The translations under genes and the position numbers were made by a program. The notes beneath the pieces were generated by a model that saw only the letters and a list, made by a program, of their open reading frames with translations, was not told where the DNA came from and made no database searches. 64,000 bases of DNA, from the NCBI GenBank assembly GCA_036824005.1, contig DAITBA010000002.1, positions 124,001-188,000 on the forward strand, written 5' to 3'. The stretch comes from DAITBA01 sp036824005 (GTDB lineage Bacteria > Pseudomonadota > Gammaproteobacteria > Burkholderiales > Rhodocyclaceae). Shown here piece after piece: positions 28,089-36,851 of the stretch (positions are counted from its first letter, which is position 1; the number at the start of each line of letters is the position of its first letter).

Positions 28089-28928
28089 TCAGGCGAGCTC
28101 GGCGCTGGCGCCTAACGCCGTCTTGCCGTCGGGACCCTGAGCGACGAGGCGCACCGTATCCCCAGCCGCCGTGGCGACGAGACGAAACGGCGCCAGATCG
28201 AACAGCGGTGCCTGGCCGCGGAAGGAAAACGCCTTCACCGGCCGATCGGCGTTGTGGCGCACCAACTCCATCAACAACACCGCCGTCAATGGACCATGGA
28301 CGACCAATCCCGGATAGCCTTCCACCGTCGTCGCGTAGGGACGGTCATAGTGGATGCGATGGGCATTGAAGGTGATCGCCGAAAAGCGGAACAGCAGCGT
28401 CGCCTCGGGGTGGACCATGCGCGTCCAGGAACCCTGCGGGACCTCGGGCAGGGCGGCCGGTGTCGGCGCCGGCACGGGCGCGCCCGGCTCGCGATAGACG
28501 ATGTCCTGCTCTTCCTCGAGGCACAGCGTGCCTTCCTGAGAAATCGAGTAGGCGACCGTGACGAAAGCGAGTTTTCCGGTCTTTCCTTCCTTTTCCTCGA
28601 TGGCGCGGATTTCCGCCCGGCGGCTGGCCGGCTTGCCGATGATGAGCGGACTGTGGAAATGCAGGCGCGCGCCTGCGAACATGCGCCGCGGCAGGGCGAT
28701 GGGTGGCATGAAGCCGCCACGCTGCGGATGACCGTCGGCGCCGAGCTGCGATTGGGGCGCTTTGGGCAGGAATTGGAACCAGTGCCACAGCGGCGGCAGC
28801 GGCGAGCCGGCGGTGAAATGCGTCGTCGCATCGTCCAGGGTTGCCGCGGCTGCCAGCGCGGTGGCCAGGGAAATCGTATCTTCGACCTCTTCCGTCCTGC
28901 CGATCCAGTTCGAATAGGCTGCACTCAT
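28089..28928 (-). CDS. meh: Mesaconyl-C4-CoA (3-methylfumaryl-CoA) hydratase
   Basis: 279 residues of the FAS1-like/HTD2 MaoC hot-dog family. WHWFQFLPKAPQSQLGADGHP, RRMFAGARLHFHSPL and NAHRIHYDRPYAT..GYPGLVVHGPL are family segments; the last two hold the Asp/His hydratase residues. In Chloroflexus the enzyme hydrates mesaconyl-C4-CoA to citramalyl-CoA, and length matches. The ATG lies nine bp after the mct stop with GAGGTG upstream, so mct-meh form one operon. Itaconyl-CoA hydratase is a close relative, but the partner genes favour Meh. Confidence 0.85.
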   Translation of the reverse strand: MSAAYSNWIGRTEEVEDTISLATALAAAATLDDATTHFTAGSPLPPLWHWFQFLPKAPQSQLGADGHPQRGGFMPPIALPRRMFAGARLHFHSPLIIGKPASRRAEIRAIEEKEGKTGKLAFVTVAYSISQEGTLCLEEEQDIVYREPGAPVPAPTPAALPEVPQGSWTRMVHPEATLLFRFSAITFNAHRIHYDRPYATTVEGYPGLVVHGPLTAVLLMELVRHNADRPVKAFSFRGQAPLFDLAPFRLVATAAGDTVRLVAQGPDGKTALGASAELA

Positions 28929-28937
28929 GGTCGCACC

Positions 28938-30173
28938 TCAGGACAGCTCGATCGGGCCGCCGACGACGCGCTTGTCGCGCAGTCCGCCGATCTGCGCACT
29001 CGACAGACCCAGCACCTCGCCCAGTACCTCGTCGGTGTGCTCGCCCAGGGCCGGCGCGCGGCGCGGCGCCTGACGTGCATTCCCGGAGAAATGCAGCGGC
29101 GAGCCGGGCACCAGGTAGCGGCCGATTCCGGGCTGCTCCACCGTCGAGAACATCGGATTGGCCGGCGAACAGCGCGGATCCTCCTCGACCATCTGACGAA
29201 AGGTCCGATAGGGCCCCCAGCACACGCCCGTTCCCTCGAAGGCCCTGGTCACCTCATCGAGCGTGCGTTCCGCGAACCACGGCCGGAGCACGGCGGAGAT
29301 GGCTTCGCGGGCCTTGAAACGATCGCCCTCGCGCGAGAGGTCGACGCCCAGCAACGGTTCGATCATCGCCAGCTTGTCGGCCAGCCCGGTCGCCTTGCCC
29401 AGCTCCTGCCACATGCGCTGCGTGATCGCCACGACATAGGCATGACGCCGATCGCGGGTCTCGAACTCGCAGCCATAGGCGCCATAGAGGTAGTTGCCAC
29501 AGGAGCGGCGGTCCTCGTCGTTGACCTGCACCTCGGCGATGTAGCCGAGGTTGCCGACCATGGCAAACACTACGTCGGCGAGCGGCAGCTTGATGTACTG
29601 CCCCTGACCGGTGAGCCGGCGGTGACGTTCTGCCGCGAGGATGCCCATGGCCGCGGTGACGCCGGTGATCGCATCCCAGGCAGGCAGAACGTGATTCACG
29701 GGATTGACCGGCGCCTCGCCGTGGGCCGGGCCGGTGACGAACGGAAATCCCACGGCGCAGTTCAGCGTGTAGTCCACGGCCGAGCTGCCGTCGGGATTGC
29801 CGGTGACGTTCATCATGATCAGGTCGTCACGCCGCTGGCGCAGGTTGTCGTAACCGAGCCAGCCGGTGGTCGGAAAGTTGGTGAGAAAGATGCCGTTGCC
29901 TTCGCCCTCGGCGGTGATCAGGGCGACGATCAGCTCCTGGCCCTCGGGGCTGCGGGTATTGACGGCAATCGAGCGCTTCCCCTTGTTCAGGCCGGTCCAG
30001 TAAAGGCTCCTGCCCGCGCCCGTGACAGGCCAGCGGCGCGCGTCCAGCCCGCCTTCGAGCGGATCGAAGCGGATCACGTCGGCGCCCTGCTGCGCCAGCG
30101 TCATGCCGCACAGGGGCGCGGCGACGAATGCCGCTCCCTCTATGATGCGCAAGCCTTGAAGAATGTTGTTCAT
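28938..30173 (-). CDS. mct: Mesaconyl-CoA C1-C4 CoA transferase
   Basis: 411 residues, class III (family III) CoA transferase. By memory it follows the Chloroflexus Mct sequence closely: GLRIIEGAAFVAAPLCGMTL, GADVIRFDPLEGGLD, KGKRSIAVN, NHVLPAWDAITG (the Asp equivalent to the class III catalytic residue), GNYLYGAYG and EQPGIGRYLVPGSPL. It moves CoA within mesaconyl-CoA from C1 to C4. It differs clearly from the two SmtA/SmtB-like transferases across the divergent promoter. First gene of the minus-strand pair mct-meh. Confidence 0.88.
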   Translation of the reverse strand: MNNILQGLRIIEGAAFVAAPLCGMTLAQQGADVIRFDPLEGGLDARRWPVTGAGRSLYWTGLNKGKRSIAVNTRSPEGQELIVALITAEGEGNGIFLTNFPTTGWLGYDNLRQRRDDLIMMNVTGNPDGSSAVDYTLNCAVGFPFVTGPAHGEAPVNPVNHVLPAWDAITGVTAAMGILAAERHRRLTGQGQYIKLPLADVVFAMVGNLGYIAEVQVNDEDRRSCGNYLYGAYGCEFETRDRRHAYVVAITQRMWQELGKATGLADKLAMIEPLLGVDLSREGDRFKAREAISAVLRPWFAERTLDEVTRAFEGTGVCWGPYRTFRQMVEEDPRCSPANPMFSTVEQPGIGRYLVPGSPLHFSGNARQAPRRAPALGEHTDEVLGEVLGLSSAQIGGLRDKRVVGGPIELS

Positions 30174-30317
30174 CGGCGCCTCCCTGAGTCGTGGGCAACT
30201 GTTCTCCGACGCGGCGTTGCCTTGAAAGGTCTGGATTGTTGATCAAGTCGCATATAAAGTCACGTTAACAAAAACAACGGGCGCGCTGCGGCGCGTCGCG
30301 GAAGGGAGGAAAAGCGA
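30174..30317. promoter_or_regulatory. Divergent regulatory region of the glyoxylate-assimilation operons
   Basis: The 144 bp between mct and smtA must hold promoters for both operons. A -10-like TATAAA lies at 30253-30258 on the plus strand, in a local AT-rich patch (30236-30275) unlike its surroundings. I find no strong -35. The GGGAGGA at 30304-30310 is the smtA ribosome site. Divergence implies joint control of the two halves of the pathway. Confidence 0.35.
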
Positions 30318-31619
30318 GTGGCAACCGGGACAAGCGGTAGACGCGAAGCAGTAGACACGAGCGCGGCAGATTCACAGGCTGACGTGCCGGGCGGCGCACC
30401 GGCTCCGTCGGCAAGCGCGAAGCGGCTGCCCATGAGCGGCGTGCGCGTGATCGATGTCGGCACGTTCCTGGCCGGGCCTCATGCCGCATCCATAATGGGT
30501 GAATTCGGCGCCGAGGTGCTCAAGGTGGAGCATCCCATCGCCGGCGATCCCATGCGTCGTTTCGGCACGCCCACCAAGCGTCACGACGCGACGCTGGCCT
30601 GGCTGAGCGAGGCGCGCAACAAGAAGTCGGTGACCATCGACTTGCGCAAGCCCAAGGGCGTCGAGCTATTCATAAAGCTCGTGGCCAAGTCCGACGTGCT
30701 GGTGGAGAACTTCCGTCCCGGCACCATGGAGGAGTGGGGATTGGGCTGGAAGGTGCTCAGCGAAGCCAATCCCGGCCTGGTCATGTTGCGCGTGTCCGGC
30801 TACGGACAGACGGGGCCCTATCGCCGCCGCTCCGGCTTTGCACACATCGCTCATGCCGTCGGCGGTCTGTCCTATCTCGCCGGCTTTCCCGGAGAAACGC
30901 CCGTCGTGCCGGGTACTGCGCCCCTGGGCGACTACATGTCCAGCCTCTACGGCGCGATCGGCGTCATGCTCGCGTTGCGCTACAAGGAACGCACGGGGCT
31001 GGGTCAGGTGATCGACGTCGGCATCTACGAGGCGGTATTCCGTCAGATGGACGAGATGGCCGCGGCCTACGCCCTGTACGGGAAGATTCGCGAGCGCGAG
31101 GGTGCCGGCACGGTTATCGCCGTGCCCCACGGGCATTTCCGCACCAAGGATGACAAGTGGGTGGCGATCGCGTGCACCACGGACAAGATGTTCGAACGGC
31201 TCACCGAAGCCATGGAGCGGCCCGAGCTGTCCTCCACCGGCCTCTACGGCGAACAGAGCAAGCGGCTGGCGGCGCGCGACGAGGTCAATGCCATCGTCAT
31301 CGAGTGGGTCGGCTCCCTGAACCGCGACGAGGTGCTGGCGAAGTGCATCGACGCCGAAGTACCCATCGGCAAGCTGAACAGCATTGCCGACATCTTCGAG
31401 GACGAGCAGTTCAAGGCGCGCGACAATCTCGCCGAGATCGACGAGGACGGCCTGGGCAAGGTGGCCGTGCCGGGCGTCGTGCCCCGGCTTTCGGAAACGC
31501 CGGGGCGCATCACCAATCTTGGCCCGCCGCTGGGCAACGGCACCTACGAAGTGATGCGGGAGTTGCTGGAGCTGTCGGCGGCGGAGATCGCCGCCCTGCG
31601 CCAGCAGAAGATCATCTGA
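30318..31619 (+). CDS. smtA: Succinyl-CoA:L-malate CoA transferase, SmtA-like subunit
   Basis: 433 residues, class III CoA transferase. An Ala/Ser-rich N-terminal extension of about 37 residues precedes the conserved MSGVRVIDVGTFLAGPHAAS. GAEVLKVEHPIAGDPMRRFG, SVTIDLRKPKGVELF, ENFRPGTMEEWGLG, SGYGQTGPY and LGDYMSSLYG (catalytic Asp) follow. It is a clear paralogue of the next gene; such a tandem pair is the arrangement of the heteromeric SmtAB of Chloroflexus, which makes L-malyl-CoA. The start is GTG with GGGAGGA seven bases upstream. Substrate assignment rests on context. Confidence 0.82.
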   Translation: MATGTSGRREAVDTSAADSQADVPGGAPAPSASAKRLPMSGVRVIDVGTFLAGPHAASIMGEFGAEVLKVEHPIAGDPMRRFGTPTKRHDATLAWLSEARNKKSVTIDLRKPKGVELFIKLVAKSDVLVENFRPGTMEEWGLGWKVLSEANPGLVMLRVSGYGQTGPYRRRSGFAHIAHAVGGLSYLAGFPGETPVVPGTAPLGDYMSSLYGAIGVMLALRYKERTGLGQVIDVGIYEAVFRQMDEMAAAYALYGKIREREGAGTVIAVPHGHFRTKDDKWVAIACTTDKMFERLTEAMERPELSSTGLYGEQSKRLAARDEVNAIVIEWVGSLNRDEVLAKCIDAEVPIGKLNSIADIFEDEQFKARDNLAEIDEDGLGKVAVPGVVPRLSETPGRITNLGPPLGNGTYEVMRELLELSAAEIAALRQQKII

Positions 31620-31652
31620 ACAGGCCGTGTCATCGGCATAGCGGGGGAGACG

Positions 31653-32870
31653 ATGACTGAGCAATGCAAGAACGATCTGCCGTTGTCAGGCATCCGTGTC
31701 GTCGATGTCGCCACGGTCATCGCCGCGCCCTACTGCGCGGCGATCCTCGGTGAGTTCGGCGCCGAAGTGCTAAAGGTGGAACATCCAATCGGCGGCGACG
31801 CCTGCCGGCGCTTCGGCACGGCCACCAGTCGCGGCGATACGCTCACCTGGCTCAGCGAGGCACGTAACAAACGCTCGGTGACCATTGACTTGCATCGCGC
31901 GGAGGGAGTGAAGCTCTTCAAGGCGCTGATCGAGAAGACCGACATCCTGTGCGAGAACTTCCGCCCGGGAACGCTGGAGAAGTGGGGACTCGGGTGGGAG
32001 GTGCTGCGCGAAATCAATCCGGGACTGATCATGTTGCGCGTGTCGGGCTATGGCCAGACCGGCCCCTACAAGGACCGTCCGGGATTCGCGCGCATCGCCC
32101 ACGCCGTGGGCGGCCTGTCCTATCTCGCCGGCATGCCGAAGGGCACGCCTGTGACGCCCGGCTCGACGACCCTGGGCGATTATCTCTCCGGCTTGTACGG
32201 CTGCATCGGCGTACTGCTGGCGCTGCGCTACCGCGACGCGACCGGCCACGGCCAGTACATCGACATCGGACTGTACGAGTCGGTGTTCCGCTGCACCGAC
32301 GAGCTGGCGCCGGCCTATGCCATGTTCGGCACGGTGCGCGAGCGCCACGGACCCCACATCGAGAGCGCCTGCCCCTACGGCCACTTCCCGACCAAGGATG
32401 GCAAGTGGGTGGCACTCGCCTGCACCACCGATAAGTTGTTCGCGCGTCTGGCCGACGCCATGGGTCGGCCCGAGCTGGCATCGAGCAGTCTATACGGCGA
32501 GCAGAAGACGCGGCTGGAAAATCGCCAGGACGTGAACGAGATCGTGCGCGACTGGTGCGGCTCGCTCACACGCGACCAGGTGCTGGAGCGCTGCTATGCC
32601 AGCCGGGCACCGGCCGGTCCGCTGAACAACATCGCCGATATCTTCGGCGACCGCCAGTTTCATGCCCGCCGCAACATGGTTGCCATCGACGAGGAAGATG
32701 TCGGCGAGACGATCATGGTGCCCAACGTCGTACCCCGGCTGTCGCGCACGCAGGGACGCATCGACCATCTCGGCCCGCGGCTGGGCGCGCATACCGACGA
32801 GGTGCTCAAGGACATGCTCGGACTGAGCGATGCCGAGATCGGCGAGCTGCGTGCGCACCGGGTGATCTGA
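31653..32870 (+). CDS. smtB: Succinyl-CoA:L-malate CoA transferase, SmtB-like subunit
   Basis: 405 residues, the length I recall for Chloroflexus SmtB. It shares nearly every motif with the preceding gene (LSGIRVVDVATVIAAPYCAA, GGDACRRFGTATSRGDTLTW, SEARNKRSVTIDLH, SGYGQTGPY, LGDYLSGLYG with the catalytic Asp) but lacks its N-terminal extension. With SmtA it would transfer CoA from succinyl-CoA, abundant from the odhAB-lpdA complex, to malate. GGGGGAGA precedes the ATG, 33 bp after smtA. Confidence 0.83.
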   Translation: MTEQCKNDLPLSGIRVVDVATVIAAPYCAAILGEFGAEVLKVEHPIGGDACRRFGTATSRGDTLTWLSEARNKRSVTIDLHRAEGVKLFKALIEKTDILCENFRPGTLEKWGLGWEVLREINPGLIMLRVSGYGQTGPYKDRPGFARIAHAVGGLSYLAGMPKGTPVTPGSTTLGDYLSGLYGCIGVLLALRYRDATGHGQYIDIGLYESVFRCTDELAPAYAMFGTVRERHGPHIESACPYGHFPTKDGKWVALACTTDKLFARLADAMGRPELASSSLYGEQKTRLENRQDVNEIVRDWCGSLTRDQVLERCYASRAPAGPLNNIADIFGDRQFHARRNMVAIDEEDVGETIMVPNVVPRLSRTQGRIDHLGPRLGAHTDEVLKDMLGLSDAEIGELRAHRVI

Positions 32871-32903
32871 ACGCCGACAAACTCAAGGGAGGAGGATATA
32901 CGC

Positions 32904-33947
32904 ATGAAACTGCCAGCGAATTTCTACAAGCCGCTCGCCATCGGCGCGCCGACGCCCCTGCGCGAGCTGCCGGTGCGTCCCGAGCGCATGATCCACTTCT
33001 TCCCGCCGCATCTGGAGAAGGTGCGCGCCAAGATATCCGAGCTTGCCAAGCAGGTGGATGTCCTCTGCGGCAACCTGGAGGACGCGATACCGCTCGACGC
33101 TAAGGAGGCGGCGCGCGCCGGTTTCATCGAGGTCGTGCGCAACACCGACTTTGGCGGCTGTGCAGTGTGGACCCGCATCAACGCCCTGAACAGCCCCTGG
33201 GTGCTGGACGACCTTCTGCAGATCGTCGCCACCGTCGGCAACAAGCTCGATGTCATCATCGTGCCCAAGGTCGAGGGTCCTTGGGACATCCACTACGTGG
33301 ACCAAATCCTCGCCCAGCTCGAAGCCAAACACGGTGTCACCAAGCCGATCCTGATTCACGCCCTGCTGGAAACGGCGCAGGGGGTGAAGAATGTCGATGA
33401 CATCGCCTGCGCGAGTCCGCGCATGCACGGCATGAGCCTTGGTCCAGCCGACCTCGCCGCCTCGCGCGGCATGAAGACCACCCGCGTCGGCGGCGGCCAC
33501 CCTTCCTATGGTGTGCTCGCCGATGCCGTCGAGGGCAAGGCCGGGCGCGAGTTCTTCCAGCAGGATCTGTGGCACTACACGGTCGCCCGCATGGTGGACG
33601 CCTGCCTGTCCTCCGGCCTGCGCGCCTTCTACGGCCCGTTCGGCGACTTCTCCGACCCGGCGGCCTGCGAGGCCCAGTTCCGCAACACCTTCCTCATGGG
33701 CTGCAGCGGCGCCTGGACGCTGCATCCGAGCCAGATCGACATTGCCAAGAAGGTCTTCAGCCCCGACGTGAAGGAGGTGCTGTTCGCCAAGCGCATCCTC
33801 GAGGCCATGCCCGATGGCACGGGCGCCGTCATGATCGACGGCAAGATGCAGGACGACGCCACCTGGAAGCAGGCCAAAGTGATCGTCGATCTGGCACGCT
33901 TGGTGGCCCAACGCGACGCCGAACTGGCCAAGGCCTACGGGTTCTAG
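32904..33947 (+). CDS. mcl: Malyl-CoA/beta-methylmalyl-CoA/citramalyl-CoA lyase
   Basis: 347 residues of the HpcH/HpaI/CitE aldolase family, of the long Chloroflexus-type Mcl. NFYKPLAIGAPTPLRELPVRP, CGNLEDAIPLDAKEAAR, NALNSPWVLDD, KVEGPWDIHYVD and GPADLAASRGMKTTRVGGGH match the trifunctional enzyme as I remember it. Metal ligands are Glu156 (HALLETAQG) and Asp183 (GPADLA). It can cleave malyl-CoA to acetyl-CoA and glyoxylate, add glyoxylate to propionyl-CoA, and split citramalyl-CoA to pyruvate and acetyl-CoA. GGGAGGAGG precedes the ATG. Confidence 0.93.
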   Translation: MKLPANFYKPLAIGAPTPLRELPVRPERMIHFFPPHLEKVRAKISELAKQVDVLCGNLEDAIPLDAKEAARAGFIEVVRNTDFGGCAVWTRINALNSPWVLDDLLQIVATVGNKLDVIIVPKVEGPWDIHYVDQILAQLEAKHGVTKPILIHALLETAQGVKNVDDIACASPRMHGMSLGPADLAASRGMKTTRVGGGHPSYGVLADAVEGKAGREFFQQDLWHYTVARMVDACLSSGLRAFYGPFGDFSDPAACEAQFRNTFLMGCSGAWTLHPSQIDIAKKVFSPDVKEVLFAKRILEAMPDGTGAVMIDGKMQDDATWKQAKVIVDLARLVAQRDAELAKAYGF

Positions 33948-33988
33948 CGGAGGACGTTAGTCGGAGTCAAGCTCCGGGGGAGGTGGCG

Positions 33989-35047
33989 ATGACAGGTAAA
34001 ACCAGACCGGGCAATTTCTTCGAGGATTTCCGTGTCGGCCAGGAGATCGTCCATGCCACGCCGCGCACCGTCACCGACGGCGACGTGGCGCTGTACACCG
34101 CGCTCTACGGCTCACGCTTCGCGGTCAACTCGTCAGCGACATTCGCGCTGGCGATCGGTCTGCCGCGGGCGCCGTTGGACGATCTGCTCGCCTTCCACAT
34201 GGTGTTCGGCAAGACCGTGCCCGATATCTCGCTGAATGCCATTGCCAATCTCGGCTACGCCGCGGGGCGATTCGGTGCGCGGGTCTATCCGGGCGACACC
34301 GTGTCGTCGACCTCGGCCGTGATTGGGCTGCGGCAGAACAAGGACGGCAAAACCGGCGTGGTGTACGTACGCTCCACCGGCGTCAATCAGCGCGGCGAGA
34401 TGGTGGTCGAGTACTGCCGCTGGGTGATGGTGCGCAAGAACGATCCGGCGGCCGCGGCACCGGAGCCGGTCGTCCCCGATCTGCCCGAGGCGGTGCCGGT
34501 CTCCGATCTCGTCGTGCCGCCGGGGCTGCAGCTGCGCGGCTACGACACCGTGCGCGCCGGCAGCCCGCATCTGTGGGACGACTACGCACAAGGCGAGAAG
34601 ATCGATCATGTGGACGGCATGACCATCGAGGAGTCCGAGCACATGATGGCCACCCGCCTGTACCAGAACACGGCCAAGGTGCATTTCAATCAGCATGCCG
34701 AGAAGGACGGCCGATTCGGCCGGCGCATCATCTACGGCGGGCACATCATCAGCCTGGCGCGCTCGCTGTCGTTCAACGGCTTGGCCAATGCCTTCAAGAT
34801 CGCTGCCATCAACGGCGGCCGGCATGTGGCGCCGACCTTCGCCGGCGACACGGTCTACGCGTGGACCGAGGTGCTGGCAAAGATGAGCCTGCCCGCTCGC
34901 ACTGACCTCGGTGCGCTGCGCCTGCGCACGGTCGCCACCAAGGATCGCGGCTGCGCCGACTTCCCCTTCAAGGATGCCGAAGGCAAGTACGACCCGGCCG
35001 TCGTGCTCGATTTTGACTATACGGTGCTGATGCCCAGGCGAGGCTGA
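33989..35047 (+). CDS. mch: Mesaconyl-C1-CoA hydratase (beta-methylmalyl-CoA dehydratase)
   Basis: 352 residues with two MaoC-like hot-dog repeats: FFEDFRVGQEIVHATPRTVTDGDVALYTALYG at 11-42, and a second half beginning near LWDDYAQGEKIDHVDGMTIEESEHM that contains the FGRRIIYGGHIISLARSLSFNG hydratase motif. Mch interconverts beta-methylmalyl-CoA and mesaconyl-C1-CoA. It is last in smtA-smtB-mcl-mch, and GGGGGAGGT precedes the ATG at 33989. The frame stays open upstream through mcl without similarity. Confidence 0.92.
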   Translation: MTGKTRPGNFFEDFRVGQEIVHATPRTVTDGDVALYTALYGSRFAVNSSATFALAIGLPRAPLDDLLAFHMVFGKTVPDISLNAIANLGYAAGRFGARVYPGDTVSSTSAVIGLRQNKDGKTGVVYVRSTGVNQRGEMVVEYCRWVMVRKNDPAAAAPEPVVPDLPEAVPVSDLVVPPGLQLRGYDTVRAGSPHLWDDYAQGEKIDHVDGMTIEESEHMMATRLYQNTAKVHFNQHAEKDGRFGRRIIYGGHIISLARSLSFNGLANAFKIAAINGGRHVAPTFAGDTVYAWTEVLAKMSLPARTDLGALRLRTVATKDRGCADFPFKDAEGKYDPAVVLDFDYTVLMPRRG

Positions 35048-35073
35048 GCGGCGCGCGGCCGGCGCGAGGTGCG

Positions 35074-36045
35074 CTACAACGCCAACCTGCGCAGACTGCG
35101 TCGCTGGTCGAGCCGTCGCAGGCCGTGATGCCGGGCGATGGCGAGCGCTGTCTCGTATTCCTCGACGGTGAGCGGGCGGTCGAGGGATGGATGCTCATCG
35201 GCACGGTAGCAGGGGTGGTACTGCTCCATGATGTTCACGTAGGTGTCGGGCGAGATCTCGGTGGCGAGGAAGGACGTCACCTCGGCAGTTCCCGCAAGCG
35301 TCTCGGGCAGCACGAGGTGACGCACGAGCAGACCACGCCGCGCGATGCCGCGCTCGTCCATGACCAGATCGCCGACCTGCCGGTGCATTTCCTTCACTGC
35401 GGCACGATTGACCGCCACGTAGTCGCGCACCTTCGAGTAGCGGCGCGCGATGTCGGAGTCGCCGTATTTCATGTCCGGCATGTAGATGTCCACGATTCCC
35501 TCCAGGAGCCGAAGTGCTTCCGGGCTGTCGTAGCCGCCGGTGTTGTACACGATGGGCAGGCACAGGCCGCGATGGGCGGCGATGGCGACGGCAGCGATGA
35601 CCTGCGCCACCACATGGCTGGGTGAGACGAGATTGATGTTGTGACAGCCCTGGAACTGCAGGTCGAGCATCATGGCGGCCAGTTCTTCCGGCCCGGTCTC
35701 CCGGCCCTCGCCGCGCTGGGAGATGTCCCAGTTCTGGCAAAAGGCACAGCGTAGATTGCACCAGCTGAAGAAGATGGTGCCCGAACCGCGCCGGCCGCGC
35801 AGGCAGTCCTCCTCGCCGTGATGCGGGCCGTAGCTATGGACCATCGCCCGTTCGCCGGTGCGGCAAACGGCGCCGGCGATGCCCTGACGCCGGTCGACGT
35901 GGCAGTAGCGGGGGCACAGGTCGCAATCTTCGATGTGTCGCCACGCCAGCCGGGCGCGACGGTCCAGTTCGCCGTTGGCGAGCAGGCAGACGTAGGCAGG
36001 GCAGGTATCCGCCGTCGCCGCGTCCGGGTTCAAATCCCGAGCCAC
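35074..36045 (-). CDS. PflX-like radical SAM protein
   Basis: About 323 residues. The radical SAM triad is Cys96, Cys100 and Cys103 in SWCNLRCAFCQNW. The N-terminal region carries a second Cys set (CDLCPRYC at 41-48 and Cys61) typical of the PflX/COG1313 group of pyruvate-formate-lyase-activase homologues, whose substrates are unknown. No glycyl-radical enzyme is nearby. I propose the GTG at 36045, which overlaps the preceding gene's stop by 16 bp. The open frame runs on to 36978, but that stretch is the PhnD-like gene in another frame. Confidence 0.82.
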   Translation of the reverse strand: MARDLNPDAATADTCPAYVCLLANGELDRRARLAWRHIEDCDLCPRYCHVDRRQGIAGAVCRTGERAMVHSYGPHHGEEDCLRGRRGSGTIFFSWCNLRCAFCQNWDISQRGEGRETGPEELAAMMLDLQFQGCHNINLVSPSHVVAQVIAAVAIAAHRGLCLPIVYNTGGYDSPEALRLLEGIVDIYMPDMKYGDSDIARRYSKVRDYVAVNRAAVKEMHRQVGDLVMDERGIARRGLLVRHLVLPETLAGTAEVTSFLATEISPDTYVNIMEQYHPCYRADEHPSLDRPLTVEEYETALAIARHHGLRRLDQRRSLRRLAL

Positions 36046-36851
36046 GTTGTCAGCTCGAGGGTCTGTTCGGAATCGGGGGCGACGAAGCCCTTGAAGCCGA
36101 TCTTCTCCAGGATCGCCTGGCCGTCCTTGCTCTTCTCCAACCCGAGCACGAAGTTGCGGATCCTGTCCGCGTCCGCCTTCGATATGTTGGGTGAGACGAT
36201 GACGTGCTTGATCGGCACCGGCTTCGACTCGAACAGCACCTTGCCGCCCTTGGACTGCCAGTCTTTCACCACGGCGCCGGCGGCGGTGATGCCGATCTCG
36301 TAGAAGCCGTTTTGCATCATGAACGGTATACCATCCTGATAGCGCGTCGTGCCCAGGTATTCCGTTGCCGGATCCATGCCCAGATCGCGCAGCGTCGCGC
36401 GCACCATCCATGCGGTGATGGAATCGGGGTCGGGCATCACCATCGCCTTGCCCCGGATTTCCTGGGGCTGGCGGAGCAACGCATCCTGCTTGATCAGAAA
36501 GCGCGCCTTGTACTCGGTGTAGCCCCTGGTCAGCGCCACCAGCCGGTAGCCCTGGTCGCGCACTGCCCGGTAGGAATGGTGCGCCGGATGCACATAGGCC
36601 AGATCGTAGGTCTTGGCTTCGAGGTTCTTGCGCAGAGTCGGGTAATCGTCCACCGGCACGACCTTCACCGGGCGCTTCAGCGCCTTGGCGAGCAACTCGC
36701 CGAATTCCCGGTAGCGCTCCCGCGTTTCCGCCGGGACGATGCGATACGTAACGCCCTCGTTGACGGCAAAGATCAATTCCTGGGCGATCGCGGGACTGCT
36801 GGTGATGGCCGCAAGAAGCAGCGCGGCAACGGCGGTGCACTTGACCTTCAT
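36030..36851 (-). CDS. PhnD/SsuA-like periplasmic substrate-binding protein
   Basis: 273 residues with a signal peptide (MKVKCTAVAALLLAAITSSPAIAQ, cleavage near residue 24). The PhnD/PBP2 fold follows: FAVNEGVTYRIVPAETRERYREFGELLAKALKRPVKVV, a YDLAYVHPAHHSYRA segment and an IGITAAGAVVKDW loop. The family binds phosphonate, phosphite or other oxyanions for ABC transport, but no ATPase or permease gene is adjacent. Its stop overlaps the radical SAM gene start, suggesting co-translation. I chose the ATG at 36851, which begins the signal peptide. Confidence 0.82.
   Translation of the reverse strand: MKVKCTAVAALLLAAITSSPAIAQELIFAVNEGVTYRIVPAETRERYREFGELLAKALKRPVKVVPVDDYPTLRKNLEAKTYDLAYVHPAHHSYRAVRDQGYRLVALTRGYTEYKARFLIKQDALLRQPQEIRGKAMVMPDPDSITAWMVRATLRDLGMDPATEYLGTTRYQDGIPFMMQNGFYEIGITAAGAVVKDWQSKGGKVLFESKPVPIKHVIVSPNISKADADRIRNFVLGLEKSKDGQAILEKIGFKGFVAPDSEQTLELTTWLGI

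Noticed and set aside
28254..30242. Open frame of 662 codons on the plus strand across meh and mct
   Set aside because: It is antisense to two well-supported genes and its translation is Arg/Ala/Gly-rich without motifs, as expected from high-GC codon bias.
30318..32870. smtA and smtB as a simple gene duplication error
   Set aside because: The two proteins differ throughout and have different N-termini; the tandem pair matches the known two-subunit enzyme.
36022..36050. tRNA-like T-arm (GGGTTCAAATCCC) on the plus strand
   Set aside because: No cloverleaf, anticodon arm or acceptor stem can be drawn around it, and it lies in the overlap of two minus-strand genes.
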